A DNA stretch of 64,000 bases from Methanosarcina acetivorans C2A (GCF_000007345.1 NC_003552.1:4588001-4652000); one strand, 5' to 3'. Shown: positions 25,372 through 34,222, numbered from the stretch's first letter. Numbers and translations are program-made. Notes: generated by a model from the letters alone, not told the origin.

Positions 25372-26754
25372 GTGAAAAGCACGGGACTTTTGATTAGCAT
25401 TTTTTTGTTTACAGGAATCTGGACATCCTCTGCCCTGGCAGACCCGAGCGGGCCCGGGGACTTTACCTCGAGCCAGTTTTCCAAGTCCGGTCTTTGTTCG
25501 AACTGCCATGGGAGCAGTTTCGGGGAATGGGACGGCTCGATGCATTCGAATGCGGACAGCGACTTCTTTTACCAAGCAATGCTTCAGGAATACGGGGTAG
25601 CTGCAGAAGCCCAGGGGCTTCCTCCGGAGTTTTGTTCTCGCTGCCATACGCCCATAGGAATGGTTTCGGCCGAAATTCCCCCCCTCGACGGCTCTAACCT
25701 CAGCGAAGTTGCAAAAGAAGGGGTCCAGTGTGATTTCTGCCACTCTATTGCCGAAAGCGAGGGGATAGGAAACGCCCCTTATGTCCTTGAGCCCGGAGAT
25801 GTAAAATGGGGAAGCAGGAAGGATTCTGAGTCCCCTTCCCATGAGACAGAAGCACATGAGTTCTATAATGAGTCAGCATACTGCGGCATGTGCCATAATA
25901 TCTACCACCCGGTAAATAACCTGACTCTTGCAGCCACTTATACCGAATGGGAAGAAAGCCCATATGCCGAAGAAGGAGTGAACTGTCAGGCCTGCCATAT
26001 GACCCCGGGAATTGTCGGTTTCGAAGAAAACCCCGGAAAAGCTGCCTCAACAGGTCCGGAAAGGGCACATGTGTATACCCATTACTTTGTGGGTGCAAAC
26101 GCTTTCGTAACAGGCATCATGGGCGAAGGAAGACACGAAAAAAGGGCTATTGAGTACCTTCAGCACGCCGCAGAAATCGAGGTAAAGGCTCCCGATTCGG
26201 CAGAACCGGGTGAGAATGTGGAAGTGGAAGTAGAAATTACTAACACAGGGGCAGGACACAAAATTCCAACCGGGGTCACCGAAGACAGAGAGATGTGGCT
26301 TGAACTTATTGCACTGGATGCTGAAGGAAAGGAAATTTACCATTCAGGAGCCCTTGACGGTGAAGGCAACATTGACCCCGAAGCAACGGTCTATCACACG
26401 GTTTTTGCCGACTCCGAAGGAAACCCCACAGTAAAAGTTTGGGAAGCAGAAAGCATCCTTTCAGACAACAGGATCGGCCCTAAATCCTCAGTTGTTGAAA
26501 AACATTCCTTTTCAATGCCTCAAGATGCTTCCAATCCCATCAGTGCAAAGGCAGTACTTCACTACCGGTCAGCCTCTCAGGAACATATAGACGAGCTTTT
26601 CGGAGAAGGAGTCTATCCGGTGCCTGTAATTGATATGGCAGCTTATCCGGAGGAAGAAAAAGCCTCAACTCCCGGCCTTGGGACCACAGGAACGCTTATT
26701 GCCCTCACTCTGGGAAGCTTTTACAAAAAGCATAGAAAAAGACAAAAGGCATGA
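25372..26754 (+). CDS. pentaheme c-type cytochrome, membrane-anchored
   Basis: A 460-residue exported protein. Residues 1-23 are a signal peptide (LLISIFLFTGIW, cut near SALAD). Five CxxCH heme sites follow: CSNCH 42-46, CSRCH 88-92, CDFCH 120-124, CGMCH 171-175 and CQACH 205-209, with extra histidines for bis-His ligation, in a cytochrome c554-like layout. From about residue 265 comes a beta-rich Ig-like domain (GENVEVEVEITNTGAGHKIP). The tail TPGLGTTGTLIALTLGSF then KKHRKRQK is a PGF-CTERM-like anchor. It should move electrons outside the membrane. The start is GTG with GGAGGGAA upstream. Methanosarcina multiheme cytochromes are rare and linked to extracellular electron transfer; the role here is inferred. 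Confidence 0.88.
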   Translation: MKSTGLLISIFLFTGIWTSSALADPSGPGDFTSSQFSKSGLCSNCHGSSFGEWDGSMHSNADSDFFYQAMLQEYGVAAEAQGLPPEFCSRCHTPIGMVSAEIPPLDGSNLSEVAKEGVQCDFCHSIAESEGIGNAPYVLEPGDVKWGSRKDSESPSHETEAHEFYNESAYCGMCHNIYHPVNNLTLAATYTEWEESPYAEEGVNCQACHMTPGIVGFEENPGKAASTGPERAHVYTHYFVGANAFVTGIMGEGRHEKRAIEYLQHAAEIEVKAPDSAEPGENVEVEVEITNTGAGHKIPTGVTEDREMWLELIALDAEGKEIYHSGALDGEGNIDPEATVYHTVFADSEGNPTVKVWEAESILSDNRIGPKSSVVEKHSFSMPQDASNPISAKAVLHYRSASQEHIDELFGEGVYPVPVIDMAAYPEEEKASTPGLGTTGTLIALTLGSFYKKHRKRQKA

Positions 26755-26880
26755 AAAAAGGGCAAAATGAAAAAATAAGGGCATCCAGATTACGGAGCAT
26801 AAAATTATGTGCCCAAAAGACATACCAACGTATATATCAAGATATGATTAATTTTTAAAAAGGGATGTCGGAGATGGGAC

Positions 26881-27570
26881 ATGCAAGAAACTGAAACCAA
26901 ACCGATAAAAATTCTGGGAATATCGGGAAGTCCCAGAAATATGGCGACTGATTTTCTGGTCCGGGAAGCTTTGAGGATTGCAAGGGAGAAGTACGGGGCA
27001 GAAACCGACTATTTCTCTGCCAAAGGGAAAAAGTTAAACTTCTGCATCCACTGCGATTTCTGTATAAGGAAAAAAGAAGGTTGTATCCACAAAGATGACA
27101 TTTCGGCTGAACTGTATGACAAAATGATCTGGGCCGATGCCTGGATCATAGGGACTCCTGTCTATCAGGGAACCTTAAGTGCCCAGACAAAAACGATTAT
27201 GGACCGCTGCAGAGCAGTCGTTGCAAAAGACCCAAAAGTATTTTTGAACAAGGTAGGGATGGGGATCGCAGACGGAGGAGATCGGATGGGAGGACAGGAA
27301 CCGGCTATCCAGACCATTCTGAACTTTTACGTGATCAATGAAATGATCCCTGTCGGAGGAGGCTCTTTCGGAGCAAATCTGGGCGGGACTTTCTGGTCAC
27401 AGGACAGGGGAGCTGAAGGGGTTTCCGAGGACCCGGAAGGTATGAGGAGCCTTAGAAAAACCCTGAAGAAACTTATTCAGACAACTCAGCTGATAAGAAA
27501 AGCCAGTTCCGGAGCGGATCCCGAAGCTCAAAAGCCGGAAATTCCGGGAAAAGAAACAAATAAGCAATGA
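26881..27570 (+). CDS. iron-sulfur flavoprotein (Isf)
   Basis: A 229-residue flavodoxin-like protein of the NADPH-dependent FMN reductase superfamily. ILGISGSPRNMATD is the FMN phosphate loop. CIHCDFCIRKKEGC near residues 54-67 is the compact cysteine motif that binds one [4Fe-4S] cluster in Methanosarcina Isf. GTPVYQGTLSAQTKTIMDRC lines the FMN site. Isf accepts electrons from ferredoxin and is thought to reduce O2 or peroxide. The next gene encodes archaeoflavoprotein, a known electron partner type. The C-terminal 25 residues are polar and probably disordered. GGAG lies eight bases before the ATG. Confidence 0.88.
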   Translation: MQETETKPIKILGISGSPRNMATDFLVREALRIAREKYGAETDYFSAKGKKLNFCIHCDFCIRKKEGCIHKDDISAELYDKMIWADAWIIGTPVYQGTLSAQTKTIMDRCRAVVAKDPKVFLNKVGMGIADGGDRMGGQEPAIQTILNFYVINEMIPVGGGSFGANLGGTFWSQDRGAEGVSEDPEGMRSLRKTLKKLIQTTQLIRKASSGADPEAQKPEIPGKETNKQ

Positions 27571-27728
27571 GTTAAGAAGCAGCGAAACAAATAAGCAGCG
27601 AAATAAATGATAGTAAACCGTTAGGACTGGAAATAAAGGATTGGAAGTTCAGAAATCCGATTAAAAGTCAGATAATCAGGATAATAAGGCATCAGAGATT
27701 GGATTAAAACCTTAAGGAGGGTGTTATT

Positions 27729-28352
27729 TTGGTAGAACCGTTAGGCAAGAAAGTTAAACGTATAGCATGGGGGATTACAGGTTCCGGAGACCAGATGATT
27801 GAGACATATAGTATTCTGGTAGATATTAAGGACCGAACAGGCGTTGAAACAATGGTTTTCCTGTCCAAAGAGGGCGAAACCGTAATGAAATGGTATCATC
27901 TCTGGGACAAAATCCAGAAAGATTTCCCTAACTTCAAAGTAGATGCAGGCCCCAATTCCCCGTTCATTGCAGGCCCATTACAGATGGGGTATTATGATTT
28001 CCTGCTCATAGCTCCGGCAACTGCCAATACGGTGGCAAAGATCGTGTACGGGATTGCAGATACTCTTGTTACGAATGCGGTTTCCCAGACTGCAAAAGGA
28101 AAAACGCCTATTTTCATCCTGCCGGTAGACCAGAAAAGGGGAACTGTGAAAACCGCTGCACCCAGCGGTAAAGCATTTGAGCTGAGTATGCGCGAAGTAG
28201 ACGTTACAAATTCGGAAAAACTTGCGCAGATGGAAAACATAAGCGTACTTGCCAGTCCCTATGACATTTATGATATATTTGGACTTGAAAAGCCTTCTGA
28301 AGATATAACCATAAAAGTGAAAGAGAGAAAGAAATCCAAAACTAGGAAGTAA
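27729..28352 (+). CDS. archaeoflavoprotein AfpA-like
   Basis: A 207-residue flavoprotein of the HFCD (DmrB/UbiX/AfpA) fold: RIAWGITGSGDQMIET at the N-terminus, FLLIAPATANTVAKIVYGIADTLVTNA in the FMN-binding middle, and PIFILPVDQKRGTVKT. AfpA from Archaeoglobus carries FMN and exchanges electrons with ferredoxin and iron-sulfur flavoprotein; here an Isf gene lies directly upstream. A dihydromethanopterin reductase role is an alternative because the DmrX/DmrB group is similar. The start is a TTG at 27729 with AAGGAGGGT about seven bases ahead. The basic tail KVKERKKSKTRK is unusual. Confidence 0.8.
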   Translation: MVEPLGKKVKRIAWGITGSGDQMIETYSILVDIKDRTGVETMVFLSKEGETVMKWYHLWDKIQKDFPNFKVDAGPNSPFIAGPLQMGYYDFLLIAPATANTVAKIVYGIADTLVTNAVSQTAKGKTPIFILPVDQKRGTVKTAAPSGKAFELSMREVDVTNSEKLAQMENISVLASPYDIYDIFGLEKPSEDITIKVKERKKSKTRK

Positions 28353-28418
28353 ACAGGGAATTAAACTCTTAAAAGGAAGGGAAATCTGAGAAAAATAGTC
28401 CCATAGGGGGTAAGCGGT

Positions 28419-28925
28419 ATGAAAAGCGCGTATAAGGAAACAATTGAAGAAGTAAGAAATCTTAAAGGAATTGAAGAAGCTATAGCTCTTGCAATTGATA
28501 GGGAAAAAGAAGCAAGGGAATTCTATCTACAGCAGGCTGGCTTAATGGAAAACCCAAAGTTCAAGGAACTTTATGAGGAGCTGGCGGCTGAGGAAATGAA
28601 GCATCTTGGCTACCTTGAAAATTACCGTGACAAAAAAGAACTGCCTGAAATCAGCACGGAAGTTCCCAGCGGGCAGTCCTTCAGCCCTGAATTCGATGCC
28701 AGCCGAACAAAAGTAGGGGAGATCACTCTCGGCGATGCAGGCATTCTTCTGGCAGCCATGAGGCATGAAAGGAAGAGTGAGGACTTTTATTCGGAAATGG
28801 CAAAAAGAGTCGAAGACGAAACTCAGAAAAAATTCTTTGAAATGCTGTCAAGGTACGAAAGGGGCCACTACGAGGTTATTGATAGCTACCTTGAATATAT
28901 CACTCAGTTCAGGATGCAGACCTGA
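28419..28925 (+). CDS. ferritin-like/rubrerythrin-type diiron protein
   Basis: A 168-residue four-helix protein. Two E-x-x-H sets are visible, EEMKHLGYLE near residues 58-67 and the ERGHYEVID segment near residue 149, with partner glutamates in REKEAREFY and HERKSEDFY, the pattern of a diiron site in rubrerythrin-like proteins. It lacks the C-terminal rubredoxin domain. It probably reduces peroxide or stores iron; placement 13-20 bases before the FprA gene and after the Isf and AfpA genes supports peroxide or O2 defence. GGGGGTAAGCGGT precedes the ATG. Confidence 0.85.
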   Translation: MKSAYKETIEEVRNLKGIEEAIALAIDREKEAREFYLQQAGLMENPKFKELYEELAAEEMKHLGYLENYRDKKELPEISTEVPSGQSFSPEFDASRTKVGEITLGDAGILLAAMRHERKSEDFYSEMAKRVEDETQKKFFEMLSRYERGHYEVIDSYLEYITQFRMQT

Positions 28926-28946
28926 AAACTGAGAGGGTTGGGAGAT

Positions 28947-30155
28947 ATGGAAACAGAAAAAACTGACGGAGCCGTCGAAATTGCCAGGGGAGTTTACTGG
29001 GTAGGAGCAATCGACTGGAACGGCAGGGATTTTCACGGGTTCACCACGCCTGGTGGGACGACCTACAACTCCTATCTTGTTGTGGGGGAAAAAACTGCCC
29101 TTATCGATACCGTAAAGGCTCCCTTTGCAGGGGAGATGCTCAGGCGTATTACCCAGATAATCGATCCTTCAAAGCTCGATTACATTGTAGTAAACCATAT
29201 GGAACTTGACCACGCAGGTTCTCTGGCCGAGCTCAAAAAACAAACCGATGCAAAGATTTTCATTACAAAACGGGGCGTTGACATCCTTAACGGCTATTTC
29301 AGAGGCCTGGGCAGTGAGAACTGGGATCTTGAGGTTGTGCAGACCGGAGATGAACTGGACCTTGGAGGCAAGACCCTCATGTTCCTTGAAGCCACAATGC
29401 TTCACTGGCCTGACAGCATGGAAACTTTCCTGAAAGAAGACCGGATCCTCTTCTCAAACGATGGTTTCGGGCAGCACATAGCCACCTCAAAGAGGTATGA
29501 CTTCGAAGTAGGGGATGTTATCCCGGATGCTGCCGAGTATTATGCAAACATACTGATGCCGTTTCACATGCCTCTGCTTCGTTTTATGGGAGTACTGGAC
29601 AAAATGGGAGTGGACCCTCTGCAGATCGCCCCTTCCCACGGGATCATCTGGAAACAGGACCTCAAAAAAATCCTTGAGGCATACAGGGCATGGGCTAATG
29701 GGGAAGTAAATGAAAAGGTGCTTGTCATATACGACACTATGTGGGGAAGCACGGAAATAATGGCAACCGAGATTGCAGAAGCGGTCCGGGCGGCGGGAGT
29801 TGAGGTCAAACTTCTTAACCTTCGGAAAAACACCCGGAACCATATAATGAAAGAGATGCTCGATGCAGCTGCCTTTGCAGTGGGATCCCCAACTCTTAAT
29901 AACGGGCTTTTCCCAACAGTAGGAGACTTCCTGGTATATCTCAAAGGCCTTCGCCCCCAGAAGAAAAAAGCTGTGGCTTTCGGATCATACGGATGGGGCG
30001 GAGGAGCAGTAAAAACAGTAGAAAAAGAATTAAAAGATACAGGAATCGAAGTGCTGGAACCCGGACTGCAGATTAGGTACAGACCATATGAAAAAGAGCT
30101 GGAAAGATGCAGAAAACTCGGGGAGCAGCTTGCGGCTGTTGCAAAAGAGCAGTAA
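28947..30155 (+). CDS. fprA: FprA-type F420H2 oxidase (flavodiiron protein)
   Basis: A 402-residue A-type flavoprotein. The metallo-beta-lactamase-like domain has the diiron motif H84-x-E86-x-D88-H89 (NHMELDHAG), and further ligands in HWPDSMETF and the SHG segment near residue 230. The flavodoxin domain begins near residue 255 with VIYDTMWGSTEIMATEIAEA, the FMN loop. In methanogens this enzyme takes electrons from F420H2 and reduces O2 to water. The ATG at 28947 is preferred to an in-frame TTG at 28938; GAGAGGG precedes it. It closes the redox-stress cluster and follows the ferritin-like gene directly. Confidence 0.9.
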   Translation: METEKTDGAVEIARGVYWVGAIDWNGRDFHGFTTPGGTTYNSYLVVGEKTALIDTVKAPFAGEMLRRITQIIDPSKLDYIVVNHMELDHAGSLAELKKQTDAKIFITKRGVDILNGYFRGLGSENWDLEVVQTGDELDLGGKTLMFLEATMLHWPDSMETFLKEDRILFSNDGFGQHIATSKRYDFEVGDVIPDAAEYYANILMPFHMPLLRFMGVLDKMGVDPLQIAPSHGIIWKQDLKKILEAYRAWANGEVNEKVLVIYDTMWGSTEIMATEIAEAVRAAGVEVKLLNLRKNTRNHIMKEMLDAAAFAVGSPTLNNGLFPTVGDFLVYLKGLRPQKKKAVAFGSYGWGGGAVKTVEKELKDTGIEVLEPGLQIRYRPYEKELERCRKLGEQLAAVAKEQ

Positions 30156-30167
30156 ACCAGTCTCCCT

Positions 30168-30200
30168 ACAACTTTTTTATTTTAAACTCTCTTTTTTGAC
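30168..30200 (+). terminator. T-rich putative terminator after fprA
   Basis: Two T-runs (CTTTTTTATTTT and CTCTTTTTTGAC) lie within 45 bases of the fprA stop. Archaeal transcription ends at T-runs without a needed hairpin. This is a plausible end for the redox-stress transcript. Confidence 0.35.
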
Positions 30201-30406
30201 ATAATTTCAGCCCTTGATATAATTTCAGCCCGATCTCTTGAAATTTTCAGTTATAGGGTTACAGCCTGTAGAGAGAGATTTTCAGGTACGTTAGCCATAT
30301 AGATATTGAAGTTTCTACCTCCGGAACCCCATCAAATAATACTTTCACCCTGCTTGGCGGAGCTTAATAAGTACTGGAGTAGTTTTTGGGAATAGAGGTG
30401 AATACA

Positions 30407-30550
30407 ATGGAAGAGATATTCAAAGGATTAGTTGAACGTGCTCAGTACTATGAACAGTTTGAAAACTTCAGAAACACTTACATTTCCGGACAGTTTGGGG
30501 AGATACCGGGAATGGACCTGAAGATGAAAGTTTCAGTACCGAACATGTAA
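30407..30550 (+). CDS. 47-residue protein, paralogue of the one at 33897
   Basis: MEEIFKGLVERAQYYEQFEN then FRNTYISGQFGEIPG continues to a 47-residue protein. GAGGTG lies six bases before the ATG. A second small gene at 33897-34043 gives the same N-terminal pattern, M-(D/E)-E-x-F-K-x-L-V-E-R-A-x-Y-Y-x-x-F-E-x-F-R-N-x-Y, with diverged tails. Conservation between two loci supports a real gene. It is helical and amphipathic with no cysteine or membrane segment. The family is unknown to me. Confidence 0.65.
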   Translation: MEEIFKGLVERAQYYEQFENFRNTYISGQFGEIPGMDLKMKVSVPNM

Positions 30551-30625
30551 AGACCGGAATCCGGTTAACATTTGTAGGGAATAGTAAAACAAGATAGTAA
30601 ATAAAGAATAGCAAATCAATATGAA

Positions 30626-30775
30626 AAATTGGGAATAGTAAATTGGGAATAGTAAATTGGGAATAGTAAATTGGGAATAGTAAATTGGGAATAGTAAATT
30701 GGGAATAGTAAATTGGGAATAGTAAATTGGGAATAGTAAATTGGGAATAGTAAATTGGGAATAGTAAATTGGGAA
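30626..30775. repeat. 14-bp tandem repeat, ten and a half copies
   Basis: The unit AAATTGGGAATAGT is repeated ten times without visible change and then partially. It lies between the small gene at 30407 and the disrupted acetolactate decarboxylase gene. The surrounding 600 bases contain no gene, only AT-rich sequence with related degenerate GGAATA and AAATAA words. Confidence 0.95.
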
Positions 30776-31165
30776 CATATACAAGGAATACCAGATTGGG
30801 AATAAAAAATCAGGATAGTAAAAGCTGCAAAACCTCTATGAACTGGCGGAATGTTGAGATGCGAATCTCAACAAAAATTCATGAGGAGAAGAAAAAAGAA
30901 ACAAATTAAGAAATAAAGCAAGTAAGATAAAGCAACAGACCTAAAAATATGTAAGAATTAGGAAGGGAAAAACGAAAAATAAAATTAAGAAGAAGTAAAG
31001 GGAGATAAAATAAAAAAATTAGATGGAAGTGAGGGAAAAGTAAAGGCAAAATTAATAAGAAGTAACGAGAATAAAACAAAAAACGGGAATAAAACAAAAA
31101 TAAGGGGAGAAGGGGGGAATTTGTCTTCCAAAAGCAAAGAAAGCATTAAAAGTGAGAATTGAAGA

Positions 31166-31566
31166 TCACTTTTCAACCTTTTCCATATCAGCCTGGAGGT
31201 CCTGGCCCAGTTCCACGTTATAGAAATCTCCGCTTGTGGGGAGCTCCATGAAGAACGCATTTGTAATGTCGAGGGAAGATTCCCCGTTTTCCATCTCGAT
31301 GTCCAGGACATGCCCGCCAGCGCTTCTATCCTCTGTAATAAAGTGAAGGTGATATCCAGGCACGTTCACGCCTTTCACATATTCAGGGGTTCTGAAACCT
31401 ACCAGTGTGCCGCTTATGTTTTCAAATTCGAAGACAGATTGGGAGGATACGGCATCCGCAAGTTTGGGATAGGGTTTTTCCTGCCTGGGCACACTTCGTG
31501 CTTTTATGTAAGAGAAATTGCCATCGACCCGAACCGCGTAAAAAAGGTTTTCCGAAGGCAGATTAA
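31166..31566 (-). pseudogene. budA: acetolactate decarboxylase, 3' fragment
   Basis: The C-terminal part of alpha-acetolactate decarboxylase. Reading from the insertion point gives LPSENLFYAVRVDGNFSYIK, then ARSVPRQEKPYPKL, and later GTLVGFRTPEYVKGVNVPGYHLHFITEDRSAGGH, with the HxH and distant His that bind the catalytic zinc. It joins in frame to the N-terminal part at 33286-33751 if the IS element and one copy of the 6-bp duplication are removed. The enzyme converts acetolactate to acetoin. The gene is inactive as it stands. Confidence 0.9.
31561..31566. repeat. target-site duplication GATTAA (left copy)
   Basis: GATTAA directly precedes the IS left end CCTAGATTCGGCAGG and recurs at 33286-33291 directly after the right end. 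This is a 6-bp duplication typical of IS1634-type insertion. Confidence 0.8.
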
Positions 31567-33285
31567 CCTAGATTCGGCAGGTAAACAAATATCTTAATAT
31601 TATTAATTTTATATCTTTGTCCTGGTTTTCCCATGGCAGAAAAAGACAGCAGTAGAAGAGTTGAATCCTCCCTAAAACGTACAAGGTTCTTAGGTCACCT
31701 TGGTCTGATAGTTGGAGTGTTCCGAGAACTTGAGGTTGACAATCTGATCGATGAAAAACTTCCCAAAGAAAGGGATCATACTGTCCCTCACTCAGTCTGC
31801 ATCCTTGCCATGTTGCTCAATGGTCTTGGTTTCGTAGGGCAACGTCTGTACCTGTTTCCTGATTTTTTTAAAAACATTTCTACGGAAAGGCTTTTCGGAG
31901 ACGGTATAACAAGAGAGGATCTGAATCAATACGTTATCGGAGAGACTCTTGACAGAATCGTAAAATATGGCCCTACAAAACTGTTTACGGAAATTGCTCT
32001 TCACATCATGACTCATCTACCTATTCCTGTTCATTGTTTACACGCTGACACTACAAGTGTCAGCGTTTATGGGGATTATGATGACGAAGAAACTGAGTCT
32101 ATTGACATTACTTTTGGAATTCCCAAAAACGGAAGATGGGACCTCAAACAATTTGTACTTAGCTTGATTGTTAATCAGCATGGGATACCTCTTTTCATGA
32201 ACACACATTCAGGAAATTCTTCCGACAAAAACACAATTCTGGAAGCGATCCAGTCTCTCAAATCAGTTTTAAGACCTGAAAGCGAAGTTTACTACGTCGC
32301 TGATAGTTCCTTTTACACAGACAATAATATCAAGAACATGGGAAAGTCATTCTGGATCAGTCGTGTTCCCGCAACAATTACCGAGGCAAAGGAACTGCTA
32401 ACTGCAAATCTGAACCTGAAAACGCTAAAAAGCGACGAAAGATACTCATTTTATCAAACCTTTGTGGAATATGGTGGAGTCAAACAAAAGTGGGTTTTGC
32501 TGCTTTCTCACAAGATGAAAGAGAAGAAAGAGCAAACTCTCAGGACGAAGCTTGAAAAAGAGGTTGAAAAAGCAGAGAAGTCTTTTAAAAAACTGAAAGG
32601 AGAGGACTTTTTTTGCGAAGAGGATGCATTAAAAGCTGCAGAAAAATGGATTCAAGATTTCCCTTCTGTCTCATTTGAAAAAGTAGATGTGAAATCCATT
32701 AAAAAACGTGAGTTGGGGAAAAGAGGCAGACCTTCAAAAGATGAGCAATTAAAGACTTATTGCAGGATTAATGGAATCATAAAGGTTAATGATGCTTTTG
32801 TTTTAAATGAAATGGATAAAATGGGACTTTTTATTCTTGCAAGTAATGATATCAATCTTTCTCCTGAGGATATGCTGAAGTATTACAAAGGGCAGGATAA
32901 CGTGGAAAAAGGATTCAGATTCTTGAAAAGTAACACCTTTAGCATATCGAAAGTTTACCTCAAGAACAAAAAGAGAATTGAAGCGATGACTATGATAATG
33001 GTTCTCTGCTTAATGATTTATTCAATTGCAGAATGGAAATTAAGGACAAAATTAGAAGAAGAAAATGAAACGATTCCAGATCAAAAAGGGAAACCAACAA
33101 AAAGACCTACAATGAGATGGATATTTTTCAATTTTCAGGGAATTACAGAACTTATTTCTCAGAACAAAGGACAAATGAAGTCAGAAATATTGAATATGGA
33201 GGAGATTCACTGGAAGATACTGGGTCTAATGGGAGAGAAATATGAAAATATCTATCTCTAATTACGTTAACCTGCCGAATCTAGG
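31567..33285. mobile_element. IS1634-type insertion sequence, 1,719 bp
   Basis: Terminal inverted repeats match: left CCTAGATTCGGCAGGTAAAC and right, reversed, CCTAGATTCGGCAGGTTAAC. Both ends abut GATTAA duplications. A single intact transposase fills the element. It has split the acetolactate decarboxylase gene. Intact transposase, near-perfect repeats and perfect duplication imply a recent insertion. Confidence 0.9.
31633..33261 (+). CDS. IS1634-family DDE transposase
   Basis: A 542-residue DDE transposase of the IS4/IS1634 group. The first Asp is in LHADTTSVSVYGDYDD near residue 138, the second in YYVADSSFYTDNN near residue 220, and the Glu in YYKGQDNVEKGFRFLK near residue 424, which keeps the Y-x-x-R/N-x-x-x-E-x6-K pattern. 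Length matches the family (about 530-560). The frame is complete, so the element may still move. The ATG is 66 bases inside the left repeat. Confidence 0.9.
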   Translation: MAEKDSSRRVESSLKRTRFLGHLGLIVGVFRELEVDNLIDEKLPKERDHTVPHSVCILAMLLNGLGFVGQRLYLFPDFFKNISTERLFGDGITREDLNQYVIGETLDRIVKYGPTKLFTEIALHIMTHLPIPVHCLHADTTSVSVYGDYDDEETESIDITFGIPKNGRWDLKQFVLSLIVNQHGIPLFMNTHSGNSSDKNTILEAIQSLKSVLRPESEVYYVADSSFYTDNNIKNMGKSFWISRVPATITEAKELLTANLNLKTLKSDERYSFYQTFVEYGGVKQKWVLLLSHKMKEKKEQTLRTKLEKEVEKAEKSFKKLKGEDFFCEEDALKAAEKWIQDFPSVSFEKVDVKSIKKRELGKRGRPSKDEQLKTYCRINGIIKVNDAFVLNEMDKMGLFILASNDINLSPEDMLKYYKGQDNVEKGFRFLKSNTFSISKVYLKNKKRIEAMTMIMVLCLMIYSIAEWKLRTKLEEENETIPDQKGKPTKRPTMRWIFFNFQGITELISQNKGQMKSEILNMEEIHWKILGLMGEKYENIYL

Positions 33286-33751
33286 GATTAAGGTCAAGGA
33301 AGGCTTCGAGCTCTGTAAGGTTTACAGGCTCCTCAAGCCGGAGATTTTCATCGGCCTCAAAGTAGGTGACTGTGGCAAAAGGAGTTGTCATTTCCCCTGA
33401 TACGGGATAGGCAATTCCATCGGTTTTTATCTGATAGTAATTTCCATCAAGGGCAAGCATTTCCCCTTCGAGCCCGTCAAAGGTTCCTATCCCAAAGTCT
33501 CCGTGGGTTTCAAGTTCCGCAACTGGCAGAATTCCGTCATAAACACCCTGCAACAGGGCATCGATTGTTGAGACCTGATAGAGAACGTCGATATCACCAT
33601 TGCCAATATCTGAACCCGAGTTCTCAACGCTCTCAGGATTGACATCGGTGGTGCCGGAATTCCCGGAAAAGTTGTCGGCAGAGCTACTGCAACCGGAAAC
33701 TAAAGTAACCGATAAAAGAATAAAAACAATCAAAAGACTTTTTTTATTCAT
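33286..33751 (-). pseudogene. budA: acetolactate decarboxylase, 5' fragment with lipoprotein signal
   Basis: The N-terminal 155 residues of acetolactate decarboxylase. MNKKSLLIVFILLSVTLVSGC ends in a lipobox-like SGC, so the enzyme would have been exported and perhaps lipid-anchored, which is seen in some archaeal and bacterial homologues. A Ser/Gly/Asn linker follows, then LYQVSTIDALLQGVYDG, GDFGIGTFDGLEGEMLALDG and PFATVTYFEAD, the usual first half of the fold. The frame ends after LDLNP in the IS right end. A short truncated product without zinc ligands would be inactive. Confidence 0.9.
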
Positions 33752-33896
33752 ACATGTTCCTCACATATTCCTCACAGGATGTTTGATGAAAATTCTTAGC
33801 ATTTATACTATAAATTTTTTTAGTAGTTAATCCGATAAACTTGCAAATATTTATCAAATATGAGGTAGAAGTACTGTACGGGGAAAGGGAAAAATT

Positions 33897-34043
33897 ATGG
33901 ATGAATATTTCAAATACCTTGTTGAGAGAGCCTTCTATTATGCATTGTTCGAATCTTTTAGAAATGAATACCAGCAAAGTTCAGGTGGAATTGAACAGGA
34001 GTGGATAAGTCTGGAAGTAGCGGAAAAAACAATCCAAAATTAA
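33897..34043 (+). CDS. 48-residue protein, paralogue of the one at 30407
   Basis: MDEYFKYLVERAFYYALFES then FRNEYQQSSGGIEQEW, 48 residues in all. It shares the N-terminal 25-residue pattern with the protein at 30407-30550; the tails differ. GGGAAAGGGA lies about five bases before the ATG. Both small genes lie on the plus strand and flank the budA region, so they may be a local duplication that predates the IS insertion. Function is unknown. Helical, soluble. Confidence 0.65.
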   Translation: MDEYFKYLVERAFYYALFESFRNEYQQSSGGIEQEWISLEVAEKTIQN

Positions 34044-34222
34044 ATAAAAAGATATAAGAAAAAACATGAAAAAATGTTGGATACTGATAAATATGGAGAG
34101 AGTCTGTAAGGACAGAAACAGCAATCTCTCGAATTTCTTTTCTAACTTTTATAAATATAATCGAGTTTACTGCGTCTTTAATTTACTGTAATTTTTCGTA
34201 ATTTTACTGTGATTTTCCGTAA

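Noticed and set aside
30626-30775. CRISPR array
   Set aside because: Units are directly abutting with no unique spacers, no leader or cas genes; it is a simple tandem repeat. The same holds for the other repeat arrays.
30533-30784. Minus-strand frame with repeated SQFTIPN segments
   Set aside because: It is only a translation of the 14-bp tandem repeat.
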